A stretch of 64,000 nt of DNA from Lineus longissimus. Taxonomy: Eukaryota > Nemertea > Pilidiophora > Heteronemertea > Lineidae. Below are positions 22,580 to 35,385 of the stretch, piece by piece. Location: assembly GCF_910592395.1 (NCBI RefSeq), contig NC_088318.1, positions 3,102,001 through 3,166,000 of the forward strand, given 5' to 3'. The notes beneath the pieces were generated by a model, which ran no database searches, was not told the origin of the DNA, and worked only from the letters and a program-made list of their open reading frames with translations. The first letter of the stretch is position 1. Each line of letters opens with the position of its first letter. The position numbers and the translations under genes are program-made.

Positions 22580-22650
22580 GCGTAATTGAACCTTGGACCT
22601 TCTGTTGACGAAACGGACACATCAACCACTAGGCCATCAGGGTCTGAAAC
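22580..22650 (-). mobile_element. tRNA-derived SINE head fragment
   Basis: On the minus strand an A-box TGGCCTAGTGGTTGA is followed about 35 bp later by GGTTCAATTAC in the B-box position. The head resembles the SINE at 9.0 kb (TGGCCTAGTGGTTAAC). No body, tail or target duplication is evident, so it is an old or truncated copy. Confidence 0.45.
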
Positions 22651-22730
22651 ACCTTTTCAGGGAAACACATCCTGAGCTATATCCCCTTGGACATATTAAT
22701 GATAATAAATAATAAAATACCATATATTAA

Positions 22731-23125
22731 AGTGCTCTGTGCATGCCGTGCATGCTCCAGAGCACTGTACAGTAGATAAAAACGACCAAGAAGAAAAAGT
22801 TCTAAAAAAACATTATAAAAGTCCAGAAAATTCGATAATACTAATATGGATTAAAACATTTGAATTGCACGATAAGATATTAGGAATGTCACACATCGTA
22901 AACGATCTGAAATAGATGAGTTTTGAGGGCTCGCTGGAAGGGCCCAATCTCTCCGATGGCTTTAAGGTGGTCAGGAAGCGCATTCCATAATACAGGACCA
23001 CTGGTTCTAAATGATCGTTCACCAATTTTAGTTCTTGTCCTTGGCAGAATCAACGTGTTCTTGGATTCAGATCTTAATGACCTGGAGGGTCATGTAGTCA
23101 TCCGAACACCAACAAACTGTTCTGA
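22731..23125. repeat. Probable dispersed repeat starting with a hairpin
   Basis: An inverted repeat at 22,731-22,766 (AGTGCTCTG...GCATGC against GCATGC...CAGAGCACT) is followed by a region that reads on the + strand as SPMALRWSGSAFHNTGPLVLNDRSP-like residues. Sequences of this kind (GCATTCCATAATAC context) recall a repeat type common in aquatic animal genomes, but I cannot name the family. It is interrupted at its right end by the MITE at 23,126. Confidence 0.45.
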
Positions 23126-23531
23126 TATAAACCGCACTTACACCACCTGAAAATGGACCACCAATCTTGGTTCGGGAACCAATGCCGGACCATCGAAAAT
23201 CCACCAAGCGCTTACACCAGCGCTGCAGCTAGTTATAAAATCCAGCTACAGATGGCGCGCAAACAATAAATTGCATGCGCAGAAAGCGCCATTTCGAAAG
23301 CGCCGCCTGGAGCCGAACCATCTAACTAGCTAATTGCCGATCCATTTGCGCGTACACCACGACAAAGCCGAGCTTTTAACAAGCCGGGCGAATTTGGACC
23401 ATCAAGCTTGGTGGGACAAATTCGTTCGGCAATTTGTATCGGCAATGGATTGCCGAACCAATTTGTCGCAGCAATGTGGTGGTGTAAGTGCAATTGGTCC
23501 ACCAATATTTCGTGGTGTAAGCGCAGCTATA
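23126..23531. mobile_element. MITE with CTTACACCAC terminal inverted repeats
   Basis: The left end TATAAACCGCACTTACACCAC and the inverse of the right end, TATAGCTGCGCTTACACCAC, pair over about 20 bp; weaker pairing (GGACCAccAAT) continues inward. The 406-bp interior has extra GCGCTTACACCA and GGTGTAAGTGC copies, so the end motif is repeated internally. It holds no transposase. Ends abut TATA on both sides, compatible with a TA-type duplication. The 104-codon minus-strand frame across it is not supported as a gene. Confidence 0.6.
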
Positions 23532-24770
23532 AAAACCAAACCATCCAGGTTCTTTAATTCTGGAAGCAGAACAACAAACAAGTCTCTAGCATAAAACAAA
23601 CAAATCTGGTTCCATCTTGATCCATATTGAACCCAGCCACAAATAAACATTGTTGTCAGCTTATTACAGGTGTATTTAATGGAGAATATGTCATTAGACA
23701 GTGATGAAGATGACACTAATTGTGTGTGAGGTCTTAATTAACGGTGTCAGGATGTCTCCAAACGTATTGGTGTTTTTAATTGCACTTGGTGGGTATTGGT
23801 GTGACAGATTGATATGAAAGCAAGGGTAGTTCAAGGGCTCATTTAAGCTTGTTTATGAGTAGGTGAATTGATCCATCTTGCTTTAAAATATTGTTAATTA
23901 CATCCCGGGTAATAAGTGGAATGGAAATGTAACAGGACTTGTTGATGGGTTTGTTTCAGAGTGTCAGGATAACTCTTCCAGTAATGCCGTTGCCTTGTCC
24001 TCAAGTCTTGGAAGTAGAAATCGACTCAATAATTTGCCAAAAACCTGTTGATTTTACTAATTTTTGGAAGCTTTAATAGGACACTTTCTGATGGTACCAT
24101 CTTTTTCATCACTAGTGTTGTTATTTTTGAGTAAATTATACTTTTCGTCGAAATCCTGGATCATTGTGAGCGAAAGAGTTAAAGTCTTAACAGCTTGTGC
24201 CAAAATTCATCAATCACTGTATATTGTACAACCTCTGAACTTTTTAATGAAATTCTTTTGTGCGCACGAAAATTAAAATTTCTTCAACTTGAAAAGTTTC
24301 TAAGAATTACTTAGTCATGTGCGGAGATTTCATGACCTGCTTTATCAAAAGGAAGACCAAAGATAATTGGCGGAAACTTGGTAAAAGACACGAAAACTAT
24401 ACCCGCCAACCATTTGTTGATTGTGCGAGTTTACACAACACTACTAGGATAGGAGACAAAAACTCAGTGCTTCATCCACTATAGAATTAATAAAGGCTAT
24501 ATAGAAATAATGGAACTCCCATATTTGCATATCTTTGCACTTAGAATAAATTTGGCACTGAAGTAGGTCATGTATTGTTACTTGGCATTAGAGTAAATTA
24601 TTTTTCTGGGCAATATTTATCCGGTATCTGAATTAAGTGGTTATTTGATGCATGGCTAGTTAACCTGGTATGGCTCTGTTATAGTTGGACGAGACAGTGA
24701 CACTTTTGTTCCGAGTGTGATTTTTGATTGTAAGGCCTGCCCTCTGGTGATAGGAATTTGAACCTAAAAA
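23532..24770. other. No supported gene
   Basis: AT-rich DNA with one octamer ATTTGCAT at 24,523-24,530. No coding, RNA or repeat feature is supported. Confidence 0.4.
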
Positions 24771-25087
24771 AACTTCGGGCCCATTTGGCATCTCCAAAGT
24801 GAAGCTGTGACAGCCCAGTTATGTTTCCAAAACCCTATACCCTCAGCCCAAGAGCCATACCTCATCCTATTTTGTAACCCCCGTCTATTTGAGAACCGTG
24901 TCTTAGCCACCTGCTGAAAACCTGGGCAACTTTGGGCCCATTTGGCATCTCCAAAGTGAAGCTATGACAGCCCAGCTCTGTTTCCAAAACCTATACACTC
25001 AGCCCAAGAGCTGCACCTCATCCTATTTTGTAAACCCCTGTCTATTTGAGAACCGTGTCTTAGCCACGTGTTGAAAACCTGGGCAAC
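24771..25087. repeat. 157-bp tandem duplication
   Basis: Two adjacent copies, about 24,771-24,927 and 24,928-25,087, share GGGCCCATTTGGCATCTCC, the middle CTCATCCTATTTTGTAA and the end GAAAACCTGGGCAAC, at a 157-bp offset with few differences. This is a recent segmental duplication. No gene is visible inside. Confidence 0.9.
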
Positions 25088-26400
25088 GCTTCCATCTACA
25101 TTATATTCATAGTTACCTAGGGTATCGTTGAAAGATGCTGCCACAAGTAAGATAAGGCTGTCTTGACTTGCCAATAAAGTGCCTTGACCAAGGGGACACA
25201 TCTACTTTTCTGGTCATTACATGAGATTCTTGACCAAATATGACATCTTTGGGATTATTTCACCATAAACAATAGATCTCCTTTCTAACTCTACAGCATT
25301 CCCTCACTGGCTTCGGGCATCGATTAATTTGCAAATTAAAAGTTTGCAAATTTAATCTGTTTTATAATTATGCTATGATTATTTGCTTTTGGCGAATATT
25401 TCGTTAAATCCCTCGAGTCAAAAGGCGGAGTTGGATAATTTTTCCAACAAAAATCATTAAAATGGCAATTATTGTCCAATTTTGGATTAATTTGCTGTTT
25501 GTTATTGAGATATACACAGAAAGCTATATTACATTATGGTAGGTATCGGAGTCAGATTTTTGTGATGAGGAGTAATTTGATATTGTTAGTAAGTTGAAAT
25601 GGATGTTTTAATTCTGCGTATTAACCCTTATCATTTCAATATGGAATAAGAAGTTCCTTTTGCATGATGCCATCAAAGTCATGAAATATTTCAAAATCAT
25701 TTATATGAAAAATTCGGTGTGGTGTGAGATTATGGCCAGTTGTGGAAAGCTCTTCATGAGGTCTTCTAGTGGTTCCCTCTTTGATTGACTTTGATTGCAT
25801 TTTCCGAAGAAAATCTAACTGGTACTCTGTTATTTTTTAATAAAAAACAAGTGGAAGGTAAAAGAAAGTGCGTCTTCTTTAAAAACTGAGTTTTAGATTA
25901 AAGAATGAAAAAACACACCGACACAATAAAAGAGCGTGTCTTTTTGAGACCGAATTCTTCTCGTCCGCCCTGTACCTACCTTTCTCAGATGCAGACCCCA
26001 TGAGCAGAATAATACCCCACAAGTCTAATCTCATATTAGAATTGATTACTTGTGAAATTTAATGAATTATTCTACCAAGTATGTCCAAATTATACGCAAC
26101 AATTGCCAGCGGAATAATAAGGGGATGATGTATTGCCAAAAGTCTTGTGTTTGGAATTGAAAATTTTACAAAGCGCTTTGGAGGCCCAACTATGCATTCT
26201 TAAGTATTCTTGGCTTCTTATATGCACCTTCAAGAGGATGTGTATGCATGAATGGTACCATATGATGAACTGTTAGGTGAATTCCCAGAAGAACTGGCAA
26301 AACGGGCAGCAGTATGTTTAGCGTATCATCAAAGTAGATTTGTCTACGGTACAAAATGTTGAAAATGTTCATGTGACAAGATAGTGTTAAAGGTAGAGTA
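25088..26400. other. No supported gene
   Basis: AT-rich DNA with AATTTGCAAATTAAA-type palindromic patches near 25,328-25,352. No gene or mobile element is seen. Confidence 0.4.
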
Positions 26401-26450
26401 TACAGTGCAACCTCCCTTAGCGGACACCTCTCTATTAAGGACTACAGAAC
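26401..26450 (+). mobile_element. Pogo/Tigger-like terminal repeat remnant
   Basis: ACAGTGCAACCTCCCTTAGC then GGACACCTCTCTATTAAGGAC resembles the ends at 16,907 and the MITEs at 29,768 and 50,148. No opposite end was found. Confidence 0.45.
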
Positions 26451-29212
26451 ATTTGTGTACATTTTATGATGCATTCTTGTCCAGAACCACCCTCTTTACA
26501 AAACTCTGTAACCAAATGCACAAGTGATATTTGCTGATGTGATTATTTAACATATTTGTAAGAAAATTCTCAATTTCAGATTTAAATTTAAAGTGTTCTT
26601 TAGCCTGTAAAGGGTTAAGTACACCACATTAGCAACCAATCAGATGACAACGAAAGTGTTCAGTTCAGAGGTGAGAACCCCCCACCATCCTCTGGGAGCC
26701 AATAATGCGTATGTATGCTAATTATCAAATCAACGAAGGCGTATGTAATTATTTACAACTTCGACGATGAGATATCCCCGGAGAAAACCGAGTCATTAAA
26801 ATGTTAGCGGCTTGGAAATATTAGGCTATGTCTGCAGTTATAATTATACAGGTTGCAGTTGGTAGAAATTTGAATTTGGACACATTGAACTTTTATTAGA
26901 AATATGCAATAAATGTTGGATTTATTGGTGAAACATGCGGTAGAGATTGGGCTCTATTGCAGAGATGCAATATCAATTGATGCAATAAGCGATAAGAAGA
27001 TTGCTTGTATGAAGGCAAAATCGCTGTTGCATAAAATCAGACCAGTTTGATACTTTTTGCCTGCGGCAACTGTGCCTGATTCTAACTTCACTTCAAGCGT
27101 CTTAGCATTGCCCCAAGGTCGCAAAAGGTCAAGGTCATTAGCTAGCCCACTCGCTCCAATCATGATCAGATTTGGCCATCAGTCCCAATTAGTGCTAAAG
27201 TGTTCGAAATTTTCTGGTTGATGACATTTGTGGCGGACCGCAGTAAAGTGAGTCACAAATTTCATTGGATGAAATTTGAATTGACTATTGATTCAGATCG
27301 CATTTCGATCTGGACTGATGGTCTTAGCGATAAATGCACGTTGCAATTACGAGATTTCTAAAATTTCCTTTTTACTTCTTAGTGGTAATTGACATTTTCC
27401 CAAGGTGATGGCCTTCCTAATTACGGGAGGTTCAAATTGTGAGTTGTCTGTTTTCGTTTCTAGATTGTACCGGTTGTGGTTGTCTGATGATAGCGCTATT
27501 GGCATCGCTTTATTTTTCTCCTTACGTCACAGTTAAAAGAAAGAATTCAGGCCTACATGTAGCCAATTACACAGTCTATTGTCTTTGAACAAAGCCCGAT
27601 CACACCAAGGCCTAAATTCCCATAATTCTGTTGCCTTATCAATGGGTTATCAGGGTAAACCTTGATAACATCAGCCCCCATGTAGCAGCTTCATGGGGGT
27701 CATGAGTCTAAATGTGATTGGCCACAATCATCTACTGGGAACTGCCAACATTTCGTGCCACTTTAATTTTGCAAAAATTTTGCGAAAAAAGAAAACATTT
27801 GTGCTGTTTATTTTGGCTCATTTTGCCAAAACTTGCCAATACTTAATAGAACTGAAGCTATTTTCATCCACATAATGCTAAGGGATACTTTGAATTTGGA
27901 TGACATGCTTGCCCTGGAGTTATCCAAAGCAGAGGTGTGCTGTTTTATCCCCTTGGGGACTTGGAGATTAAACTTATTGAAAATGAGTTATATTTCTCCA
28001 TATTTCCTCATATAAATCCCTTGAAACGAAGATACTTAAACCGTGCTCACAGGCTTTTATGTAGCTTTGGGTCAAAATTCATAAGTTTACAAATATCAAA
28101 ATGTCATTGTTCTTTATTTAAAGGAACACCTAACGCTGAAACTACGCATGTTGAAGGCCGTTCTGGAATACATTACATAACTCCAGTTGCAGTGTGGGAA
28201 GTAAATATAAAATTCGAATGTCCCAAAATCACCTTCAGTCCAGAAGTTTGAATGATGTTGACGTGGCAATTTGGTGTTCACTGCGCCTGCATGACCGCAA
28301 CTGAATGAAGAGATCATTCAGGGTCTGTCTGACAGCTGTGATTGTTGACCCGACGTCATCCAGAAGTTTAAGAGCACAGAATCTTTTTACCTGTCCAAAC
28401 ACAACTTTGCTTCATTATTATCTATCATTATTGATGGAAAAACACTTCACTACCGTTCGAAAACTGCCACAAATTGAGTTCATATTATTGTTTTTGTTGT
28501 TGTGTCCTGAAGAACATTCTGTAAATAATCAATAACAGAATCTCACAATGATGATAATTCTGAAACAAAAACACTCCAGTTTTTTATCCCGTCATTTCGA
28601 TCCTGTTTTGTCTGCAGCTTGAAAGATGTTTTATTGTTATTTGTTCATTAAGTTTTGCCAGAATGTTCTGATGAATTCAACGTTGAATTGGCATATTTCG
28701 CGTAAAAAGGTTAAATTGTGTTTAATTGTGTATAACAAGGAATACAAGTGATGCCTCCCGGCCGGAGTTCATGTTTTATAAGGCCAAAATTAGAGTTAAC
28801 ATCTTCGAAAATAGCAAACAAAACCTGATCATTGCACAAATACCTAAGTTTCATAATTCATCCATAAAAGGTTTTCTACATTTGTTGTTTTATTTTTTTT
28901 CTGCATCGTTCATTGTTTTGCGGGCAGTTGTTGTTTAATTATTAATTCATGATATTTGCATTATGGTATTTGTTCCACTGGTATAGCCTCGGGCATCCCC
29001 AATAATCAGCTCAGTTACATATTCTTGTCTTTTGTTTGAATTTTTGGAAGACAAAATGGATTACCTTCGAAGCTATACCAACCAAAAACATTTCTCTGAA
29101 TTAACGATGAAAATTAAAAATCAGTGCTTTACATGATGATAAATATTCATATCAATCAATGCAAGTTTTTTGCCTTCGTATCAGCCAATTTGTTGTTCTG
29201 TTTTTTCGTCAT
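26451..29212. other. No supported gene; one nuclear-receptor-type site
   Basis: Mixed to AT-rich DNA. At 27,126-27,137 AGGTCAAGGTCA contains an extended half-site (TCAAGGTCA) of the ERR/SF-1 type. Frames such as 27,937-28,251 lack recognisable domains. Confidence 0.35.
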
Positions 29213-29264
29213 GAAAAGTTATTTTTCTTGTTCAGTTTGAAAAGATATTTTTCTTGTTCAGTTT
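29213..29264. repeat. 26-bp tandem duplication
   Basis: GAAAAGWTATTTTTCTTGTT and six more bases occur twice, at 29,213-29,238 and 29,239-29,264, with one difference. Confidence 0.9.
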
Positions 29265-29767
29265 GGTAGTATTGCTCTGGGCATTGTTAGTTATAGAGCT
29301 ATGTGTTCATTTTTTATGTCATTTTCTGCCGACAAATCCGTTATGCTAGCATCTTTAAGCCCTGTTTTAGCAACTTGTTGGGAATGTTAGAGTTACAAAA
29401 AGATATCACAAGTTTTCAAAAATAGGGAAAAAAATTAAAAATCCTTTGAGCACTTGTAAAAGTTTCAGGGCTAAATTGTCTATGGGGCTCAGTTGAGATT
29501 TTTTTTCAACTTGAAATACTTTTAAGTAAAGCAGGTGCAAATTTACCAACTGGAAAAAGGGACCGTCCCTATTGTATGGTGATGGATTAAGGTATTGTTA
29601 TTTAGAGACCCAAGACCTTAATACCTCAGAAATCAAAAGCACATGATGGAAAGCATTGTTGCCTGGCAACTTGTAGGACAGAGTTTCGTACCAAACCAGA
29701 ATCTGTTTCAAAGAAGTTACACAGTTGAATTTAGTTGTCCGTGGGTAAATTATGGTATAGAGAAGAA

Positions 29768-29821
29768 CCTCTCCATTAAGATCACCCTTGGGACTGACAA
29801 GTGCTGTTCTTAATAGAGAGG
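29768..29821 (+). mobile_element. 54-bp hairpin MITE (pogo-like ends), copy 1
   Basis: The 14-bp arms CCTCTCCATTAAGA and TCTTAATAGAGAGG are inverted repeats around a core containing CCCTTGGGACTGACA. An equally long relative lies in the opposite orientation at 50,148-50,201. The AACCTCTC... ends are of the pogo/Tigger type. It has no coding capacity. Confidence 0.65.
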
Positions 29822-31710
29822 ACATCTCTGTTTTAGCCTTGTGAGGGTTAATCCCTTGAAGTGCGGGAGATATCAGCTGACCCACGCTATTCAATATTTA
29901 TCTAACTATTAACTTGAAGACAACCATGAGATGGATGAGTTTTAGATTTGTGACCGTAATTCAGATCGTGCGATAAGGAAACAAAATGGCGAAGGGGACA
30001 TTGGCGATCGAAGTGCGATCTTAGATAAAAACATAAGTAAATGAGTTGCCATGTTTGTATGACATTGACAGTACTTGAAGAAATCTGTATTCCATGATTC
30101 AATCATTCCGGCCATACACGATCAAATTTTTCATTCAGTTTTCTGAATATGCTCTTTCAGGTTTTACATGTCGACAATGGTTCTTGAGATATAGGCCCTG
30201 AATCAGCATTTTCAGAATATTTTGTGAAATATTTCATCGTGTGCTGTGGGGCATAGATGCACGACGCACCAATGACACAAATTTAGGGATGACAATAGAT
30301 TTTGACTCTATGTCTAACATCGATTGAGAAACTTCGGCTCTTCTACCAGGGTTTCTGATAAGAAACTTTGGCATTTTTGGCATTTTCTGAAGGGATCCTA
30401 TAACTATTTGCGTATAACATTAATGGACTTGTTTTCAGATGCATTTGCCGTGTTTACTCGCGAGAAAAAAGTGACCAAGAATACACACGAGTACAATTGA
30501 GAACAAACAACCTAACAAACTTGATAAATTTATGAGTTTTTCCATCGTTTGTATCAACTTGTTTGTTTTCTATTGGTGGATAGAATGTTTGAATGTTTTT
30601 TTAATTTAGGTTTTGTACGCATGTTTTGTTTATTTTTGCGTAGGTTTCAAATTATTCTTGTTTTCTTGGTGAATTGATTGATATTATTCTTGTCGCTTTC
30701 ATCAGAATTGTACAATTGTTTATAAGGGCAGTATTTTTTTTGAAAAGTTATCGTTGTTCGATATCCATTAGCTTTTGTTTACTTGTGACCCTAGATTCTT
30801 CTGGCTTGTTGTTTTTGTTTAGAACTTCAAAGATAGCTATGTTATATAATATCCCGCCTCCAGATTAATCGGTGAGGAATGTGTACATCTAAATATTTGG
30901 TTGTTAATTTAAGTTTCAGCTTTTCTTTAAAAAGGTTCTAACACTCCGGTTGTTCTGAAATTATCGACTTTATATTGTGTTTACTTAGGCCTGTCTTTTG
31001 ATATATAGATGCTTGTGCAGATTGTGTGTCAAAATAAATCTTCATGTTTAAATGTGATAAAGTTTGACTCAAATGAAAAGTGACCTCACACTGAAAATGA
31101 AATATGTGAGGCGGCAGTTTTCTTCAATAGCATCAATACGTGTTTAATTCACAAAACCGATTCAACTTGAACTATAATTAGCGCAGAATTTAGAGACTTT
31201 GGTTCCCGGGAGCAACATGTGGAAACTCTCGACACTATCAACACATTGCGACTGAGAACAAATTTCAACAAGGATCGGCCAATTTCATATTATGCCATTT
31301 GATACCTGGGAATACAGCTATTGTCCCAGCCACATTTGAAGCACTTTCCCTGTCGGTATTGCGGAGTTTTTCGGTCAATGACAGCGTCTCATTTCGCCAA
31401 ACAATAGAAAATGAAGCGATTGCTTGAAAACAAGTCCGAAGTTTCCTATACTTGATCCATTTCGATGGCCCTTGCGCGCCATTGTTTTTGTGTAACATCT
31501 TGTTAGTGTTAACACCTGTTTTCCTCTGAAACTAAAGAGCAGTGGTGTACACCACAACTGCATTGATTAACCTTTTGGTCTGGTGCTATTTGGTCCACGT
31601 CTCTTTTAAAATTGAATCCTCACCCGATTTTAGAATGGGATTATTATTTTCAAAGTCTTGCATGAATTATGACAGGTTATGGTCAATGAGTTCTGGATAC
31701 AAAGGTAGTT
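29822..31710. other. No supported gene
   Basis: AT-rich DNA with overlapping small frames only (for example 31,265-31,563, minus strand). A short palindrome TGATTCAATCA lies near 30,095. Nothing else is supported. Confidence 0.4.
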
Positions 31711-31786
31711 TTAAAGGGTGGCTATAGTCAGTAGCCAAGTAGTTCATATTAAGTTACACAGAGTCACCAATAGGGGTCTCTCCTAG
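31711..31786 (+). repeat. Dispersed repeat end, copy 2 (partner at 6,567)
   Basis: TTAAAGGGTGGCTATAGTCA begins a segment that shares ATTAAGTTACA and AGGGGTCTCT with 6567-6640. The TTAA start hints at a DNA-transposon end. Confidence 0.55.
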
Positions 31787-32105
31787 TACATGAGGATCTT
31801 TGAGGATACACGCCTCTGGCAGAGGCCTAAATAACACATTTTGAAACTCCACTATTATGTTATCCAAAATGCAATCAAATACATTGGGATTTAAGTTGTC
31901 TGCTTCATTTATCGACTATGAAAGTTACCGGACTCCATTTATTGATTAATTTAATTTCATGAGAACTTTCCCCTCATTATGTTTCATTTTGTTAACTTTT
32001 CATGTAAAATTGGGAATTTTTTCTCTCTTATTGATCAAAATATGAAAGTCGTCATATTTCACAAAAGCTGTTACGTGGGTTTTGGCTATTGTCTCTGAGA
32101 TCAAA

Positions 32106-32444
32106 CTTAAAGGGTAACTCATGTCAAATTTCACCATATAATGTTTTAGCTGTTTTTGACAAATGACTACGTCACTTTCTCATAAATCGGTAAGGTTTTC
32201 GAATCGAAATGCACATTTTCTAGAAATTGATGGTTTAATCCCGCCCGGACGGCTCACTTCGATGCCATTTTCGTTGATGACGTCACAACATGAACATTTT
32301 CACGGTCGCGGTGGTTTACATTCAGCGATTTTGTAATAAATCTAATCAAAATGGAAAATTTGAGCTTAACATTAGTGATCAACAATCAAAAACGGACGTA
32401 TTTCCTCAAAGTTGTAAATCACATCATAGTATCACTTTAAAGTG
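32106..32444. mobile_element. Possible MITE with TTTAAAG ends and a CRE
   Basis: The left end CTTAAAGGGTAACTCATG and the inverse of the right end, CTTTAAAGTGATACTATGATG, are similar but imperfect inverted repeats about 340 bp apart. A full cAMP-response element, TGACGTCA, is at 32,278-32,285. No transposase or frame is present. A MITE is the best reading, at modest confidence. Confidence 0.4.
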
Positions 32445-33784
32445 ATTATCGCCCGGGTAGATAGTTGTCCATACATCGTCCTTTCATTTCCTTTGCCTCA
32501 GCTGGCATGAAATGAAGTTCTATGAACCCCCTTTAATTGATGCCGAGTATATATACATGCGTACCATCAGTAAGGGTGTTTGTTTATATGCTGCCATCTT
32601 TGAATCAATTACCCAATAAACCAGCCTCTTCTGAGTCGCGTACCCCCACACAAGTGTTCTTCGTTCATTTCTAAGCTCCAAGAAAGGATTTATGCAGATT
32701 TACAACTAATATCTCGCTTGCCTGAACTTTTGAACATACGATTTTGACATACCCCCCCCCTCCAACTCGTCTCATGAAAGCATGTCTACACACATTGCAT
32801 TACACATACCATCAGTACCCCTCACCGCAATGAACGAACATGACAAAAACACCACGCAATTCGTTTCTTTGAGACATACGGCCCTGGCAGAGTGCGATGA
32901 TCTAGCGTGGTTGGTCGTCAGGGGTGTCCGATTATCTGCCGCCAATTACAAATGGGTGTCATCAACTCCAAGCACCTGCCAGTGGCGGCTCGTAATTACA
33001 ACTCCATTATCTCTCATTTCCTCACCAATTAACACCTGTCCACCGGCTTTATGGTAATTCCAACGACGCTGATTGACCCAATTACACTTGCGTTTTCTTG
33101 GGTCACAAATTTGGTTAATTTGTCTTTTATGTTCTTGGAAAACTCGGCAAAGTCTTCACATAAACAAACACGTTTTCTCAGGTAAATGGACACATGACAT
33201 CTTCGATAATAACGTACATAAATTTAATTGCGCCAGGGCTGACATATCGTGATATAACAGGGCAAGATGAAAAAAATATCGATGCAAAATAGCCCGATAG
33301 CTGGATGGTTTTAGAGAGCGATTTACTTGACATGAAAATGAGCCACGGGCTGCCTGAGAGATTTTTTCTTCCTCATCATCCGTAATTACGAAACTCATAA
33401 CTATTAGTTCCATATGGATTGATGAACTCTGTCATATATAGTAATGGTAGTTAATGAAGGCAGCTGGTGGTTCTTCCCACGGAAAGATGGCACTTTTTTC
33501 TCGTGTCTTAGATGGGTATAATTAGCGGGGTTCATTAGGGTTTTCCTGGGCGTTGAGATGTTCTTTGTCGTGACAAGTGGCTTTGAGGTTCTGATTATCA
33601 GTCCATTTTTTCTGTCTCATATCTATGAGGGTTATTGCTCCAATACCTCAGTTTAGTTGCCACATATCTACAACATCAATAGAACTTAATACAGGCATTT
33701 GTTTTTTTTGGAAAGACATCCCTATGTTGGCAAATCCAAGGTTGAACTCAAAGTCGGTGGTTCGTTGATGAAGACCATAAAGAA
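32445..33784. other. No supported gene; possible regulatory patches
   Basis: A run of eight or more C lies at about 32,752. The 32,880-33,070 patch carries several AATTAC/CAATTA cores and CpGs and may be regulatory. Small frames are unremarkable. Confidence 0.3.
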
Positions 33785-34537
33785 GGGCAGTTAACACTTT
33801 GGGTGCTCACCATTGGCAATTCTCATATTTTGACTGAAGTCATCATCCCATTCGACGTGCTAAAGATTGTGAATGGAACACACGATGTCAACATGTATGC
33901 CTGAGGTTTCACCATGTAGCAAGGGTATTGGTTGAATGCTCTTGTCTTGATGCCCATTTGAGTGATATCGAAGAAAATTGGGAATTAGACATGATCGGGA
34001 AAGTGGCTGTGACTTGTAGAGGGGAGATAGCCCTTACAATATTCTGTAAGGGGGTAGACCAATACCATGGAAGGTCCACAACAACACCTGCTAAATATTC
34101 AATCTTTTTTTGATACGCACAGTAGTTTTGGCTTGATTATTCAATATATTACCTCTTCTTTGTAAGCCCTGTGGCCTAGTATTTCTGCCCAAGGCGTCAA
34201 TTTCACTTAGTAACTCCTTATCCAACTTCCAGTGAAACTGATACTGCAGTTATGTAATCTTTTTATATACTAACTGACAAATCTGGCTAGTTCAGACATA
34301 TAGATGTACCAGGTCACTGTTGGTAAGTTCAGTTCCTTCCACAATTTTGGGCAGTTAACACTTTGGGTGCTCACCATTAGCAATTCTCATATTTTGACTG
34401 AAGTCATCACCCCATTCGACGTGCTAAAGATTGTGAATGGAACACACGATGACAAATCTGGCTAGTTCAGACACTCTTCGTGTCCATACAGATGTACCAG
34501 GTCACTGTTGGTAAGTTCAGTTCCTTCGACAATTTTG
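33785..34537. repeat. Compound duplication (A ... B A' B')
   Basis: Segment A (33,785-33,887, 103 bp) recurs nearly exactly as A' (34,349-34,451). A' sits between two copies of segment B (34,276-34,348 and 34,451-34,537), which share GACAAATCTGGCTAGTTCAG and GTACCAGGTCACTGTTGGTA. The order is A, unique spacer, B, A', B'. B' has an additional insert (ACTCTTCGTGTCCATAC) in its first half. The pattern suggests template switching or a templated insertion during repair rather than simple tandem duplication. Confidence 0.85.
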
Positions 34538-35385
34538 CTTATAAACGGTGTTTCATATTCCTGCACACTAAAGTTTTACCATGTCACATATCAACTTACA
34601 AAGTGAATGTATGTATAGTTGAAATAAAGCTGACATCAAGAAAACTGTGTCATCGTTGTCGGTTTTTAGGCGTTCCGCGTGCGTGAGACCCTGACATGAA
34701 AAAGAAAAAAGGGAGCAAGATGCTGAAATGTTATTGCCACACTTCACTATCTTGATCATTAGACTTGACAGGTTGACAATCACGATTTGAAGTCAAATCA
34801 TACATTCCAAATTTCTACACATAAGTCTTCTTCGATACAAAAATTTACTGACCCTTCATTTGGAATTGACCCAAATAATCTCGATCTCTTGCCGTGGCTG
34901 GCCAACAATCACACAAATGAAATATTGGTACGCATCACCGAGAAAGACACTGCCAATTTATCTCCGAAGCCTGCCTATCAGATCAAACATGCTGATATTT
35001 AATTTTCTCCGGCTGAGCACAATGCCACAAAAGATCGCAGGGTCTGGCGTGTGGTTGTACAGATAATATCCATATGGATGAGTGTCATATCTGTCGAATC
35101 TTGCCATAACTTCATATGTCGAGATGTCAAACTCGATCAACACAACTGGTCATTGGTACAGAAACTATTAGAGGCAAGAGGGATCTGATATCAAGGAGCT
35201 TTGGACACTGAGCTGGTGTGGGTTTGAAGGTTGGTGGTAACGCATTCAGAGTCAAGGATGGTATGGGTGTGTGCTGAGACAGCCTTCCAAGGCTGATGTT
35301 CACGTGGACAGTAAGGACACAGAGCAGTCGTTTGTTTGGAGGCATGTGGTATCGAGATGCTAAGACCGCTTACACAACCGTTTCA
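34538..35385. other. No supported gene
   Basis: Several overlapping short frames on both strands without domains. No RNA gene is seen. Confidence 0.4.
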
